64,000 nucleotides of DNA from positions 17,937,978 to 18,001,977 of the forward strand of contig OW121744.1 of NCBI GenBank assembly GCA_933228675.1, in the 5' to 3' direction. The notes below the pieces were generated by a model. It did not search any database and had not been told where the DNA came from. It saw nothing but the letters and a program-made list of their open reading frames with translations. Both the position numbers and the translations under genes were made by a program. Source of the DNA: Stomorhina lunata (Eukaryota; Arthropoda; Insecta; Diptera; Rhiniidae). Below are positions 37,902 through 49,820 of the stretch, in pieces (positions within the stretch are counted from its first letter, which is position 1; every line of letters begins with the position of its first letter).

Positions 37902-38570
37902 ACTGTGGTGTATTGCACTAAGATCCCAATTTATTGCTATTATTTATTATTGTAATAAATAGTTTTTTGATAAAACCAAAAAATGTTGGTGGGGAAACCT
38001 TTACTCAACGCGTTTCTATGGTTGGTTAGGCCATCTCTTCAGGAGGATTATCCCTAATTCTAGAAACAGCGAAAATCACACATTATATCTTATTCGAGGG
38101 ACAGAATAAATACGAATTATTATTGTGTCCAATTAAAATCAACATAAAGCGAAGATTATCATCTGAACAGAAACACACAAATAATTTTTAAATATAAAAA
38201 TTTTCCATATAGAAAAATTTTTTATATAAGATTTTTTGTATATAAGAATTTTTAATATGAAATTTTTATTATAAAATTTTACTGTAGTGTATTGCACTAA
38301 GATCCCAATTTATTACAATTTTTTATTATTGTAATAAATATTTTTTTGATAAAACCAAAAAATTTTGGTGGGGAAACCTTTACTCAACGCGATTCGATGG
38401 TTGGTTAGGCCATCTCTTCAAGAGGATTATCCCCAATTCTAGACAGAACGAAAACCACACATTATATCTTATTTGAGGGACAGAATAAATACGAATTATT
38501 ATTGTGTCCAACAAATATCAACATAAGCGAAGATTATCATCTGAATAGAAACACACACACATTTATCGGT
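37902..38570 (+). repeat. 379-bp tandem duplication of the transposon core
   Basis: Unit 1 starts at 37902 and unit 2 at 38281, both with TATTGCACTAAGATCCCAAT close to the start. Both continue through GGTTGGTTAGGCCATCTCTT, AGGGACAGAATAAATACGAA and GCGAAGATTATCATCTGAA. Unit 1 includes a short run of satellite-like monomers (about 38185-38280) at its end. The copies differ at scattered positions, so the duplication is not very recent. The core also occurs inverted at 22801-23045. Confidence 0.9.
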
Positions 38571-38580
38571 TTAATTTTTT

Positions 38581-38822
38581 CTTACCTCCCACAATTTTTT
38601 GTATAGAAGAATTTTTAATATAAAATTTTTTGTATAGAAGAATTTTTAAAACAAAATTTTTTGTCTAGAAGAATTTTTAATATAAAACTTTTTGTATATA
38701 AAAATTTTCAACATAAAATTTTTTGTATAGATAAATTTTCAATATGAATTTTTTCTTTTAGAAAAAATTTCAGTATAAAATTTTTTCTAAAAAAAAATTT
38801 TCAATGAATATTCTTTTAATAT
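38581..38822 (+). repeat. Satellite-like repeats at the right side of the hAT-like element
   Basis: Six to eight copies of TATAAAATTTTTTGTATAGA plus AGAATTTTTAA with a period near 30 bp, ending just before the subterminal GCCGATT repeats. Confidence 0.8.
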
Positions 38823-38924
38823 TCGGCCATACAATTTCGGTTTTCTTGCCGATTTCTCAAAATTTACTGCCGATTCTTTTGAAAAAATATGCCGATTTTC
38901 CACAAAAATTTTCAAGCAGCCCTG

Positions 38925-38932
38925 GACTAATG
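38925..38932 (+). repeat. 8-bp target site duplication, right copy
   Basis: GACTAATG, identical to the left copy. The pre-insertion site would read TATTG-GACTAATG-TCATTC. Confidence 0.85.
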
Positions 38933-40675
38933 TCATTCTTTAAGATCACATACTGACTTGATTAAAAAAACTAAATTTGGTTATATAAAATTTTATTGTT
39001 TTTAATATATGGTTAATACCTTTTGGTATTTTTTGCACCTTTTTGAGATATTGGTTTTTGAGTTATGACTTTCTTATTTAATAAGTGCAAAGCATCATCA
39101 TTTAAGCAATGCATATGTATAAATAGATAGACTAAGAAAAAATTTTGTTGGAAGAACCAAAAACCAGATATATATATACCCTAGTATTAAACCAGAATAA
39201 ATACGAATTATAATGTTTTGAAAACCACAAAAGCACACAGCGGGAATAGCTAGAAGAGCATTACGCACACAAAAAGAAATATTTTTTTTTTTGTAACCAA
39301 GTCAATGGTTTCTGTGTTAAATTACAATTAATTTTTATAGTTTTGCTTTCATTTTTTCTATAACGACCAAAGAATCCTGGTGACGCAGTTCCTGCTGAAT
39401 ATTTATGACAAACGAAATATTTTTTTATATGCAAATTCTTGAGAATTTAAAATTCTTCGTAATTGTCAGACAAGCTCTGCACAAATATTCTTTTGCTATT
39501 AACAATTCCATACAGAAGTTGGAGGGGTCTTTTGAAAACAAATAAAAATGGTAATTTTTTTATATAAATACTTACATATGGAAAGACATACAAATGTACA
39601 TATGCATATTATACGAGTATTTATAGAAAAAAAACAAAGAAAGATAAATGCGGAGGTCCACAACAAATTTACTAAGTCTTAAAAGTAAAGTTATAAGGAA
39701 ATGGAAAGACGGAAGAAGGGTAGCATAAATCTATTTGGTCTAAAACAAAATTGACAAATGAAGATTTCCATATCAAAACGACTTAACTGAAATAGAAAAC
39801 TTACAAATTTTGAAATCATAAAAAGCTTGTTTTATAAAAAACTTTCTATTGTTAATAACATCCACATATTAAGATCTCTACTCAATTTTGGTTATAAATA
39901 TAAACTGTTACGTTTTGTTGTGGACCTCTTCAACCATAGTGGCAGTTTATACGCTTATATACACTTCAAAAGTTTTACATTTGTTAAATTGAAATACAAA
40001 GAAATGAATTTGCAAATTTATTCAATTTATTGACAAACAAAATAGCTGAAAATTCATAAAATTTTTATCTGAAATTGCATTTGCATTATCTAAAATCTAC
40101 ATTCGCCTTAAAGTTGCACCCTTCGTATTTATTTTACTACTTATTTTACTGCATTACTCTTTAACATCTTACATTCATTGAACCATAATAATGATGTTGA
40201 TAAAATTATCATATATTTTTTTGATATTTTTTCAAAGACAAAGGACTCAAAATTTGGTTCACTGGCTGTGAGCCAAAACCACATATACCGAAATATTGAT
40301 GATAGGGTGATAACAAAAGAATGACTTAAGTGTAAAACAATTGATATAAATTCTAAAAGTGATACTAAAATTTTGCTATATCAGCTAAACGATTAAAAAA
40401 TCAATTCAATTAGCTGACGTTAGAAATTTAAGAAGACAAATAAAGTACCGAAATATATAAAACAAAATAATTTTTATAATTTTAAAAAATTGTCAACAAT
40501 CTGTTGAGTTCACACGTCAATTGAATTTATTTTCAAAATAACTTTCAAAATAACGTAACAAAAATCTGTTTACATCCAGAGTCATTTGTTTTTACAGTAA
40601 AAATTTACAACTTTTACTATAATAAATTTAAGAAATTGTAAATAAATAATCTAGTCATAACCGTCTAAAGACTAC
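38933..40675. other. Unique spacer of 1.7 kb
   Basis: Fly-type intergenic sequence with no recognised gene. A 68-codon plus-strand frame at 39827-40033 has no recognisable family. The last 20 bp (CTAGTCATAACCGTCTAAAG and ACTACGACTAG) contain diverged pieces of the 11-bp satellite at its edge. Confidence 0.5.
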
Positions 40676-43600
40676 GACTAGACTATGACTAGACTATGAC
40701 TAGACTATGACTAGACTATGACTAGACTATGACTAGACTATGACTAGACTATGACTAGACTATGACTAGACTATGACTAGACTATGACTAGACTATGACT
40801 AGACTATGACTAGACTATGACTAGACTATGACTAGACTATGACTAGACTATGACTAGACTATGACTAGACTATGACTAGACTATGACTAGACTATGACTA
40901 GACTATGACTAGACTATGACTAGACTATGACTAGACTATGACTAGACTATGACTAGACTATGACTAGACTATGACTAGACTATGACTAGACTATGACTAG
41001 ACTATGACTAGACTATGACTAGACTATGACTAGACTATGACTAGACTATGACTAGACTATGACTAGACTATGACTAGACTATGACTAGACTATGACTAGA
41101 CTATGACTAGACTATGACTAGACTATGACTAGACTATGACTAGACTATGACTAGACTATGACTAGACTATGACTAGACTATGACTAGACTATGACTAGAC
41201 TATGACTAGACTATGACTAGACTATGACTAGACTATGACTAGACTATGACTAGACTATGACTAGACTATGACTAGACTATGACTAGACTATGACTAGACT
41301 ATGACTAGACTATGACTAGACTATGACTAGACTATGACTAGACTATGACTAGACTATGACTAGACTATGACTAGACTATGACTAGACTATGACTAGACTA
41401 TGACTAGACTATGACTAGACTATGACTAGACTATGACTAGACTATGACTAGACTATGACTAGACTATGACTAGACTATGACTAGACTATGACTAGACTAT
41501 GACTAGACTATGACTAGACTATGACTAGACTATGACTAGACTATGACTAGACTATGACTAGACTATGACTAGACTATGACTAGACTATGACTAGACTATG
41601 ACTAGACTATGACTAGACTATGACTAGACTATGACTAGACTATGACTAGACTATGACTAGACTATGACTAGACTATGACTAGACTATGACTAGACTATGA
41701 CTAGACTATGACTAGACTATGACTAGACTATGACTAGACTATGACTAGACTATGACTAGACTATGACTAGACTATGACTAGACTATGACTAGACTATGAC
41801 TAGACTATGACTAGACTATGACTAGACTATGACTAGACTATGACTAGACTATGACTAGACTATGACTAGACTATGACTAGACTATGACTAGACTATGACT
41901 AGACTATGACTAGACTATGACTAGACTATGACTAGACTATGACTAGACTATGACTAGACTATGACTAGACTATGACTAGACTATGACTAGACTATGACTA
42001 GACTATGACTAGACTATGACTAGACTATGACTAGACTATGACTAGACTATGACTAGACTATGACTAGACTATGACTAGACTATGACTAGACTATGACTAG
42101 ACTATGACTAGACTATGACTAGACTATGACTAGACTATGACTAGACTATGACTAGACTATGACTAGACTATGACTAGACTATGACTAGACTATGACTAGA
42201 CTATGACTAGACTATGACTAGACTATGACTAGACTATGACTAGACTATGACTAGACTATGACTAGACTATGACTAGACTATGACTAGACTATGACTAGAC
42301 TATGACTAGACTATGACTAGACTATGACTAGACTATGACTAGACTATGACTAGACTATGACTAGACTATGACTAGACTATGACTAGACTATGACTAGACT
42401 ATGACTAGACTATGACTAGACTATGACTAGACTATGACTAGACTATGACTAGACTATGACTAGACTATGACTAGACTATGACTAGACTATGACTAGACTA
42501 TGACTAGACTATGACTAGACTATGACTAGACTATGACTAGACTATGACTAGACTATGACTAGACTATGACTAGACTATGACTAGACTATGACTAGACTAT
42601 GACTAGACTATGACTAGACTATGACTAGACTATGACTAGACTATGACTAGACTATGACTAGACTATGACTAGACTATGACTAGACTATGACTAGACTATG
42701 ACTAGACTATGACTAGACTATGACTAGACTATGACTAGACTATGACTAGACTATGACTAGACTATGACTAGACTATGACTAGACTATGACTAGACTATGA
42801 CTAGACTATGACTAGACTATGACTAGACTATGACTAGACTATGACTAGACTATGACTAGACTATGACTAGACTATGACTAGACTATGACTAGACTATGAC
42901 TAGACTATGACTAGACTATGACTAGACTATGACTAGACTATGACTAGACTATGACTAGACTATGACTAGACTATGACTAGACTATGACTAGACTATGACT
43001 AGACTATGACTAGACTATGACTAGACTATGACTAGACTATGACTAGACTATGACTAGACTATGACTAGACTATGACTAGACTATGACTAGACTATGACTA
43101 GACTATGACTAGACTATGACTAGACTATGACTAGACTATGACTAGACTATGACTAGACTATGACTAGACTATGACTAGACTATGACTAGACTATGACTAG
43201 ACTATGACTAGACTATGACTAGACTATGACTAGACTATGACTAGACTATGACTAGACTATGACTAGACTATGACTAGACTATGACTAGACTATGACTAGA
43301 CTATGACTAGACTATGACTAGACTATGACTAGACTATGACTAGACTATGACTAGACTATGACTAGACTATGACTAGACTATGACTAGACTATGACTAGAC
43401 TATGACTAGACTATGACTAGACTATGACTAGACTATGACTAGACTATGACTAGACTATGACTAGACTATGACTAGACTATGACTAGACTATGACTAGACT
43501 ATGACTAGACTATGACTAGACTATGACTATGACTAGACTATGACTAGACTATGACTAGACTATGACTATGACTAGACTATGACTAGACTATGACTAGACT

Positions 43601-46216
43601 ATGACTAGACTATGACTAGACTATGACTAGACTATGACTAGACTATGACTAGACTATGACTAGACTATGACTAGACTATGACTAGACTATGACTAGACTA
43701 TGACTAGACTATGACTAGACTATGACTAGACTATGACTAGACTATGACTAGACTATGACTAGACTATGACTAGACTATGACTAGACTATGACTAGACTAT
43801 GACTAGACTATGACTAGACTATGACTAGACTATGACTAGACTATGACTAGACTATGACTAGACTATGACTAGACTATGACTAGACTATGACTAGACTATG
43901 ACTAGACTATGACTAGACTATGACTAGACTATGACTAGACTATGACTAGACTATGACTAGACTATGACTAGACTATGACTAGACTATGACTAGACTATGA
44001 CTAGACTATGACTAGACTATGACTAGACTATGACTAGACTATGACTAGACTATGACTAGACTATGACTAGACTATGACTAGACTATGACTAGACTATGAC
44101 TAGACTATGACTAGACTATGACTAGACTATGACTAGACTATGACTAGACTATGACTAGACTATGACTAGACTATGACTAGACTATGACTAGACTATGACT
44201 AGACTATGACTAGACTATGACTAGACTATGACTAGACTATGACTAGACTATGACTAGACTATGACTAGACTATGACTAGACTATGACTAGACTATGACTA
44301 GACTATGACTAGACTATGACTAGACTATGACTAGACTATGACTAGACTATGACTAGACTATGACTAGACTATGACTAGACTATGACTAGACTATGACTAG
44401 ACTATGACTAGACTATGACTAGACTATGACTAGACTATGACTAGACTATACTATGACTAGACTATGACTAGACTATGACTAGACTATGACTAGACTATGA
44501 CTAGACTATGACTAGACTATGACTAGACTATGACTAGACTATGACTAGACTATGACTAGACTATGACTAGACTATGACTAGACTATGACTAGACTATGAC
44601 TAGACTATGACTAGACTATGACTAGACTATGACTAGACTATGACTAGACTATGACTAGACTATGACTAGACTATGACTAGACTATGACTAGACTATGACT
44701 AGACTATGACTAGACTATGACTAGACTATGACTAGACTATGACTAGACTATGACTAGACTATGACTAGACTATGACTAGACTATGACTAGACTATGACTA
44801 GACTATGACTAGACTATGACTAGACTATGACTAGACTATGACTAGACTATGACTAGACTATGACTAGACTATGACTAGACTATGACTAGACTATGACTAG
44901 ACTATGACTAGACTATGACTAGACTATGACTAGACTATGACTAGACTATGACTAGACTATGACTAGACTATGACTAGACTATGACTAGACTATGACTAGA
45001 CTATGACTAGACTATGACTAGACTATGACTAGACTATGACTAGACTATGACTAGACTATGACTAGACTATGACTATGACTAGACTATGACTAGACTATGA
45101 CTATGACTAGACTATGACTAGACTATGACTAGACTATGACTAGACTATGACTAGACTATGACTAGACTATGACTAGACTATGACTAGACTATGACTAGAC
45201 TATGACTAGACTATGACTAGACTATGACTAGACTATGACTAGACTATGACTAGACTATGACTAGACTATGACTAGACTATGACTAGACTATGACTAGACT
45301 ATGACTAGACTATGACTAGACTATGACTAGACTATGACTAGACTATGACTAGACTATGACTAGACTATGACTAGACTATGACTAGACTATGACTAGACTA
45401 TGACTAGACTATGACTAGACTATGACTAGACTATGACTAGACTATGACTAGACTATGACTAGACTATGACTAGACTATGACTATGACTAGACTATGACTA
45501 GACTATGACTAGACTATGACTATGACTAGACTATGACTAGACTATGACTAGACTATGACTAGACTATGACTAGACTATGACTAGACTATGACTAGACTAT
45601 GACTAGACTATGACTAGACTATGACTAGACTATGACTAGACTATGACTAGACTATGACTAGACTATGACTAGACTATGACTAGACTATGACTAGACTATG
45701 ACTAGACTATGACTAGACTATGACTAGACTATGACTAGACTATGACTAGACTATGACTAGACTATGACTAGACTATGACTAGACTATGACTAGACTATGA
45801 CTAGACTATGACTAGACTATGACTAGACTATGACTAGACTATGACTAGACTATGACTAGACTATGACTAGACTATGACTAGACTATGACTAGACTATGAC
45901 TAGACTATGACTAGACTATGACTAGACTATGACTAGACTATGACTAGACTATGACTAGACTATGACTAGACTATGACTAGACTATGACTAGACTATGACT
46001 AGACTATGACTAGACTATGACTAGACTATGACTAGACTATGACTAGACTATGACTAGACTATGACTAGACTATGACTAGACTATGACTAGACTATGACTA
46101 GACTATGACTAGACTATGACTAGACTATGACTAGACTATGACTAGACTATGACTAGACTATGACTAGACTATGACTAGACTATGACTAGACTATGACTAG
46201 ACTATAACTAGACTAT
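40676..46216 (-). repeat. 11-bp satellite array, GACTAGACTAT orientation (about 504 copies)
   Basis: GACTAGACTAT is the reverse complement of the unit at 6167-8766 (circularly permuted). This array is 5.5 kb long and nearly uniform. Seven unit-length variants are visible: six lack a GACTA 5-mer so that GACTAT is doubled (near 43525, 43563, 45070, 45098, 45480, 45520), and one reads GACTATACTATGAC near 44446. The right edge decays through GACTATAACTAGACTAT. As with the first array, the assembled length may understate the true length. Confidence 0.99.
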
Positions 46217-47736
46217 ATTTTTATTATATGAATACGTCTTTTGTAAAAATCTTGAATAAATTTGTCGCATTTGCAGTTTGTGTATATAAGACCTTAATAC
46301 ATTAAAACAAATTCTTAGTTCAACTCACACATACTTGTATATTAAGATTTATTAGATTGTTTATAAAACTTTGCTACCATTTTTCTGAGCTTTCGACAAC
46401 ATGAGTGTGTATATATTTGTAGACAACCCCATAATCTGAGATTGCAAAGTGTTTTTCTTGTGTGTGTTAACTGGCAATTGTTTTTCTTTTTCTATTTATG
46501 AGAAAGTCTTATCTTTACATTAATCATTTAAGTACTTATGTATGCATGTATGTATGGATGTAATATGGGGTGTATAAGGATTTACAATTCAATTTGAAGG
46601 GGTTCCTGTTATGACTTACATGATGACATATTTCCTTGTAAATTCTGTCTAATGGGTAAATTAAGAGTCATAATTGTGGCATTAATGTGTCGATAATGCT
46701 GGGATTTTAGATGACACTTTGAAAGGAAATAGAAAAATTATTAATTCTTGAACAAATTATTAACTTGGTTGGCTTAAGTGACAAATGAGTCTTATGTTTA
46801 AATAATTATTTCATGAGAATCAGAATTTTCTTTGAAAAGAGCTTAGGTCATTGGCGTCTTAATTACATTTATGATAGATGTTCTACTTTTGGACATGTTT
46901 AACATATGAGGACATGTAAAGAATCTATTCATTTAGTTTTTGTGTTGTAATGGCTATTATCATAAATCATCACTAGATATCATTTTGATGGTCAATTAGT
47001 TTCTCTGTTACGTTGGTGCTTTGTACATAATTGACTTAATTAGAGATTTTCTGACTAATAATACATTAATTAATGTTTACATAACAATTTTATATACTTT
47101 AAATACAAGCTTTACTCTGGCATGTGATTGTGGATGTCGGTATTCAATATTTTTTTGCTTTACAAGTATCAATAAAATACTAGATCTTCGGGCTTTAATG
47201 AATATATGAATTATCTAAACTAAAAGGGATTTTAATAATTTATTTTAAAAATGTTATATTTTTTTTATTTTGTCTATATTCACAAAATGGCTTATTCTGC
47301 CAGCTTAAAATTGCTCTAGGGGCATTGAAAGTTTTTTCTTAAAATTTGCCAAAAAAAAAAAAGCTCAATATATAAACTTTTTTAACACTTAATAAGATAA
47401 AAATAGAAGACAAACTGTATGATTTATATAAAATTTTGTGAAAGGATTTTCCTCTCTAACAATTATTTTTCTATACGAAAAATTTTCTGTCGATATTTTT
47501 CTATTTTATAAGTTTCTTTTGTTAAAGCTCAAAGCTAATGGCCTGATGGCTTCATTTACTCTAGATTCTATGCTTCACTAAAGACCTCAGCATTAAGTGC
47601 TTTTTTGGGGGGTGATGAAAGACAAAAAATATTGATGATAAATTGCTGCACAATTAGGTTAAAATTACAAGTATTAAACACAACAATCTAAAGAAATGAA
47701 AGGGAAAAAATATTTGTAATAAATATAATGTTTAGA
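46217..47736. other. Unique spacer of 1.5 kb
   Basis: No gene is recognised. There are small ATGTATG-type microsatellite runs near 46540-46556. A 62-codon plus-strand frame at 47021-47209 is not convincing. Confidence 0.5.
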
Positions 47737-47928
47737 TACCCAGCAAAACTCGTGATAATGACTATCCATTATCAAGATATTAGCCGACAACATATGTATA
47801 TTGCAAGGGATCATGTTCAGTTACACTATGCTAAAATAAAGAGGTATTGTTATTTAGTATTAGTATTAGTATTACTGATCCTATTACAAAAGTTTTGAAT
47901 GCCTTGTAACAAAATCTTTTGCTGGGTA
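47737..47928. mobile_element. 192-bp MITE with TACCCAGCAAAA ends
   Basis: TACCCAGCAAAA at 47737-47748 is matched by its reverse complement TTTTGCTGGGTA at 47917-47928. Read as a TA target duplication flanking 10-bp inverted repeats CCCAGCAAAA, this fits a Tc1/mariner-type miniature element. The interior has no coding frame and includes a small TTAGTA tandem run near 47857-47874. With only one copy in the window, the superfamily is an inference. Confidence 0.6.
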
Positions 47929-47998
47929 TAACTTAAAAACATTCTTCCTGGAATATCCTTTGTATTCGATAACACAGCACAACAAACTAAAAAAAAAA

Positions 47999-48885
47999 TT
48001 CATGTGCTCTTAAAGCCACTATACAATTATGATGTATAATGACTACCTTTGTACAAAAATGGTAAAATTTTTAAATTCTATGGCAAGTTTTTTTTTTTTT
48101 AATTTTTTTTTTTTAATTGCAATTTGTTTTAGACGTTTCTTCAAATAATTAATGATAACTCAAAAACTACTAGTCCGATATTATTAAAATAAAATCAGAA
48201 ACATTTAGATTTACATAGCCTTTAATTCGTCTATATATCGCGTTTCAATCGGATCAATAGTATCGGAGTTATAATAAAAAACTTAAGAAAAAAATATATT
48301 TTTTATATAAAAATGGCAAAAATTTTCGTTTTAAAAAAATCATGAAAAATCGAAAAAGGCAAAAAACTTCCAGATTTATTATTTTATCGCATAGCGACAT
48401 ATAATAGCAACAAAATGAGATATTGACCATAAAAATCGATTGATTTTTGTCGAATTTATTCACAATTTAGTGAATTCGCTCATTTTCACAAAATTTTAGT
48501 TTTTTGCTTGATATACGCATTATAGCGGGTTTTCCAATGTATGAAAAAAATAAATTTTCCAATTTCAAGGGGTGCATGTCGGATTATTGTGAGATTTGGT
48601 GAGAAACTTCCACCCACAAAATTTTAGTCGAATTGGACAACGTTAGCACGTAGCGCATAGGCCCCAAATCTGAAAAATAGCGTTTAAATCGAAAAAAAAT
48701 GATAAATTTTCAGTTTGTGCAAAATTAAAGCTATTTATTCCCCCTTTTGCAAAGAAGTGGATTCTAGTTGTTAGTGCAAAGGCAATGATTTTTCCAATAA
48801 GTCTTTAAAATCGGTTAAACAGTTTTCGAGTTATTACAATTTTCACTGGCCATTACATGTCCTTGAGGACTTGCCGAAGACAATT
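47999..48885 (+). repeat. Left arm of the long inverted repeat
   Basis: Begins around CATGTGCTC and ends around GACTTGCCGAAGACAATT. It contains three degenerate copies of a CCGAT-type motif (near 48155, 48247 and 48807). The minus-strand 64-codon frame at 48269-48463 is mirrored in the right arm and has no recognised function. Confidence 0.88.
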
Positions 48886-48958
48886 TACAAAAACATTTTA
48901 CTTAGTTTAAATTTTTTTATTTTTTTCTTTTTTAACTTACAATATACATGTCAACAAT

Positions 48959-49160
48959 AAAATATAAAATTTCGCTAAATTTGACGGATATCTTCCTATT
49001 ACACAACGCAACAAAATAAAAAAATTCGATGCTTTTGAAACCACTATACAATATCCAGGAAAATATAAAATTTCGCTAAATTTGACGGATATCTTCCTAT
49101 TACACAACGCAACAAAATAAAAAAATTCGATGCTTTTGAAACCACTATACAATATCCAGG
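48959..49160 (+). repeat. 101-bp perfect tandem duplication at the element centre
   Basis: 48959-49059 and 49060-49160 appear identical; both contain TTTGACGGATATCTTCC and GAAACCACTATACAATATCC. Part of the unit (ACACAACGCAACAAAATAAA ... CCACTATACAAT) resembles the outer left end of the element near 47975-48030. The element terminus therefore seems to have been copied into the centre. It accounts for two overlapping minus-strand frames here. Confidence 0.9.
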
Positions 49161-49290
49161 TACTGCCAAAGTGTTTTGGATGAATGAGAAATGTATGGCA
49201 AAACAAGTACGCGAAATACTGTTTTGGACAAAACACGTATTTCTGTGGGACACTTGTTACTGTTGAAATACAGTATCGAAGGCTGAGAGT

Positions 49291-49692
49291 AGGAATATTC
49301 GCAAATTGGTCAAAGATACTGATTTTCTCAGTTCAATGTCAGAAATTGAGAAAAATGCATGGGATTCGTTTGTATAGGTTATTCAACATTTCTTAGGAAA
49401 TAACAAGGATGATGGTTATGTTGCGCATAAGATTCACTTTCAGAATCTTGGATGCAACATGAGCATCAAGTTACATTACCTTCACAGTCACTTAGATAGT
49501 TTTCCTGAAAATCTAGAAGACTTAAGTGAGGAACAGGGCGAACGATTTCACCAAGATATTCGGACAATGGAGGAAAGATATCAAGGTCGTTGGGATGCAC
49601 ACATGATGGCAGATTTTTGCCAGAGTATTCAGAGCAACACATCGTTATTCAATAATAGAAAATGTCATAAAAGAAAATTCCAAAGTTTGTAG
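49291..49692 (+). pseudogene. Remnant of a transposon-associated protein (frame interrupted by a stop)
   Basis: The frame from 49291 reads through RNIRKLVKDTDF, then meets TAG at 49375-49377, and then continues QHFLGNNKDDGYV, FQNLGCNMSIKLHYLHSHLD and GERFHQDI to a terminal stop at 49690-49692. The last part is open from the ATG at 49459 (77 codons). From memory, LHYLHSHLD...FPENL...SEEQGERFHQDI...RYQGRWD is a signature of uncharacterised predicted proteins that are very numerous in arthropod and hydra genomes and behave like mobile-element proteins. I could not check this. Only the C-terminal part is present, it has an internal stop, and the usual upstream region is gone, so it is a dead fragment. 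It is flanked by the long inverted arms, suggesting it once encoded part of the element's protein. Confidence 0.7.
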
Positions 49693-49820
49693 TTTATAAT
49701 ATTTATTTATTTCCTTATTTTATATGTTGTAATAAATTTAAAAAATAAAATACATGAATAAAACAATGAAATACATTTTCGATCTATTCCATCGATTTGA
49801 CTTAGTCACATTTTTTGGTC

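Larger units (their letters stand above)
37130..38924 (+). mobile_element. Non-autonomous hAT-like DNA transposon carrying satellite monomers
   Basis: The element is 1795 bp and is bounded by GACTAATG on both sides. Its ends are CAGGCCTGCCAG on the left and GCAGCCCTG on the right, giving imperfect terminal inverted repeats CAGG(C/G)CTGC. An 8-bp target duplication and CAG-type termini are hallmarks of the hAT superfamily. Copies of GCCGATTT or the close variant GGCGATTTTT cluster near both ends (37146, 37214, 38848, 38869, 38891), as expected of subterminal transposase-binding repeats. There is no transposase. The interior alternates 29-31 bp AT-rich satellite-like repeats with two copies of a roughly 270-bp core. 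The 94-codon minus-strand frame at 37513-37797 is repeat-derived. Confidence 0.85.

Noticed and set aside
49044..49253. Overlapping minus-strand frames at the centre of the long-TIR element
   Set aside because: Both come from the 101-bp tandem duplication, read on the strand opposite the protein remnant.
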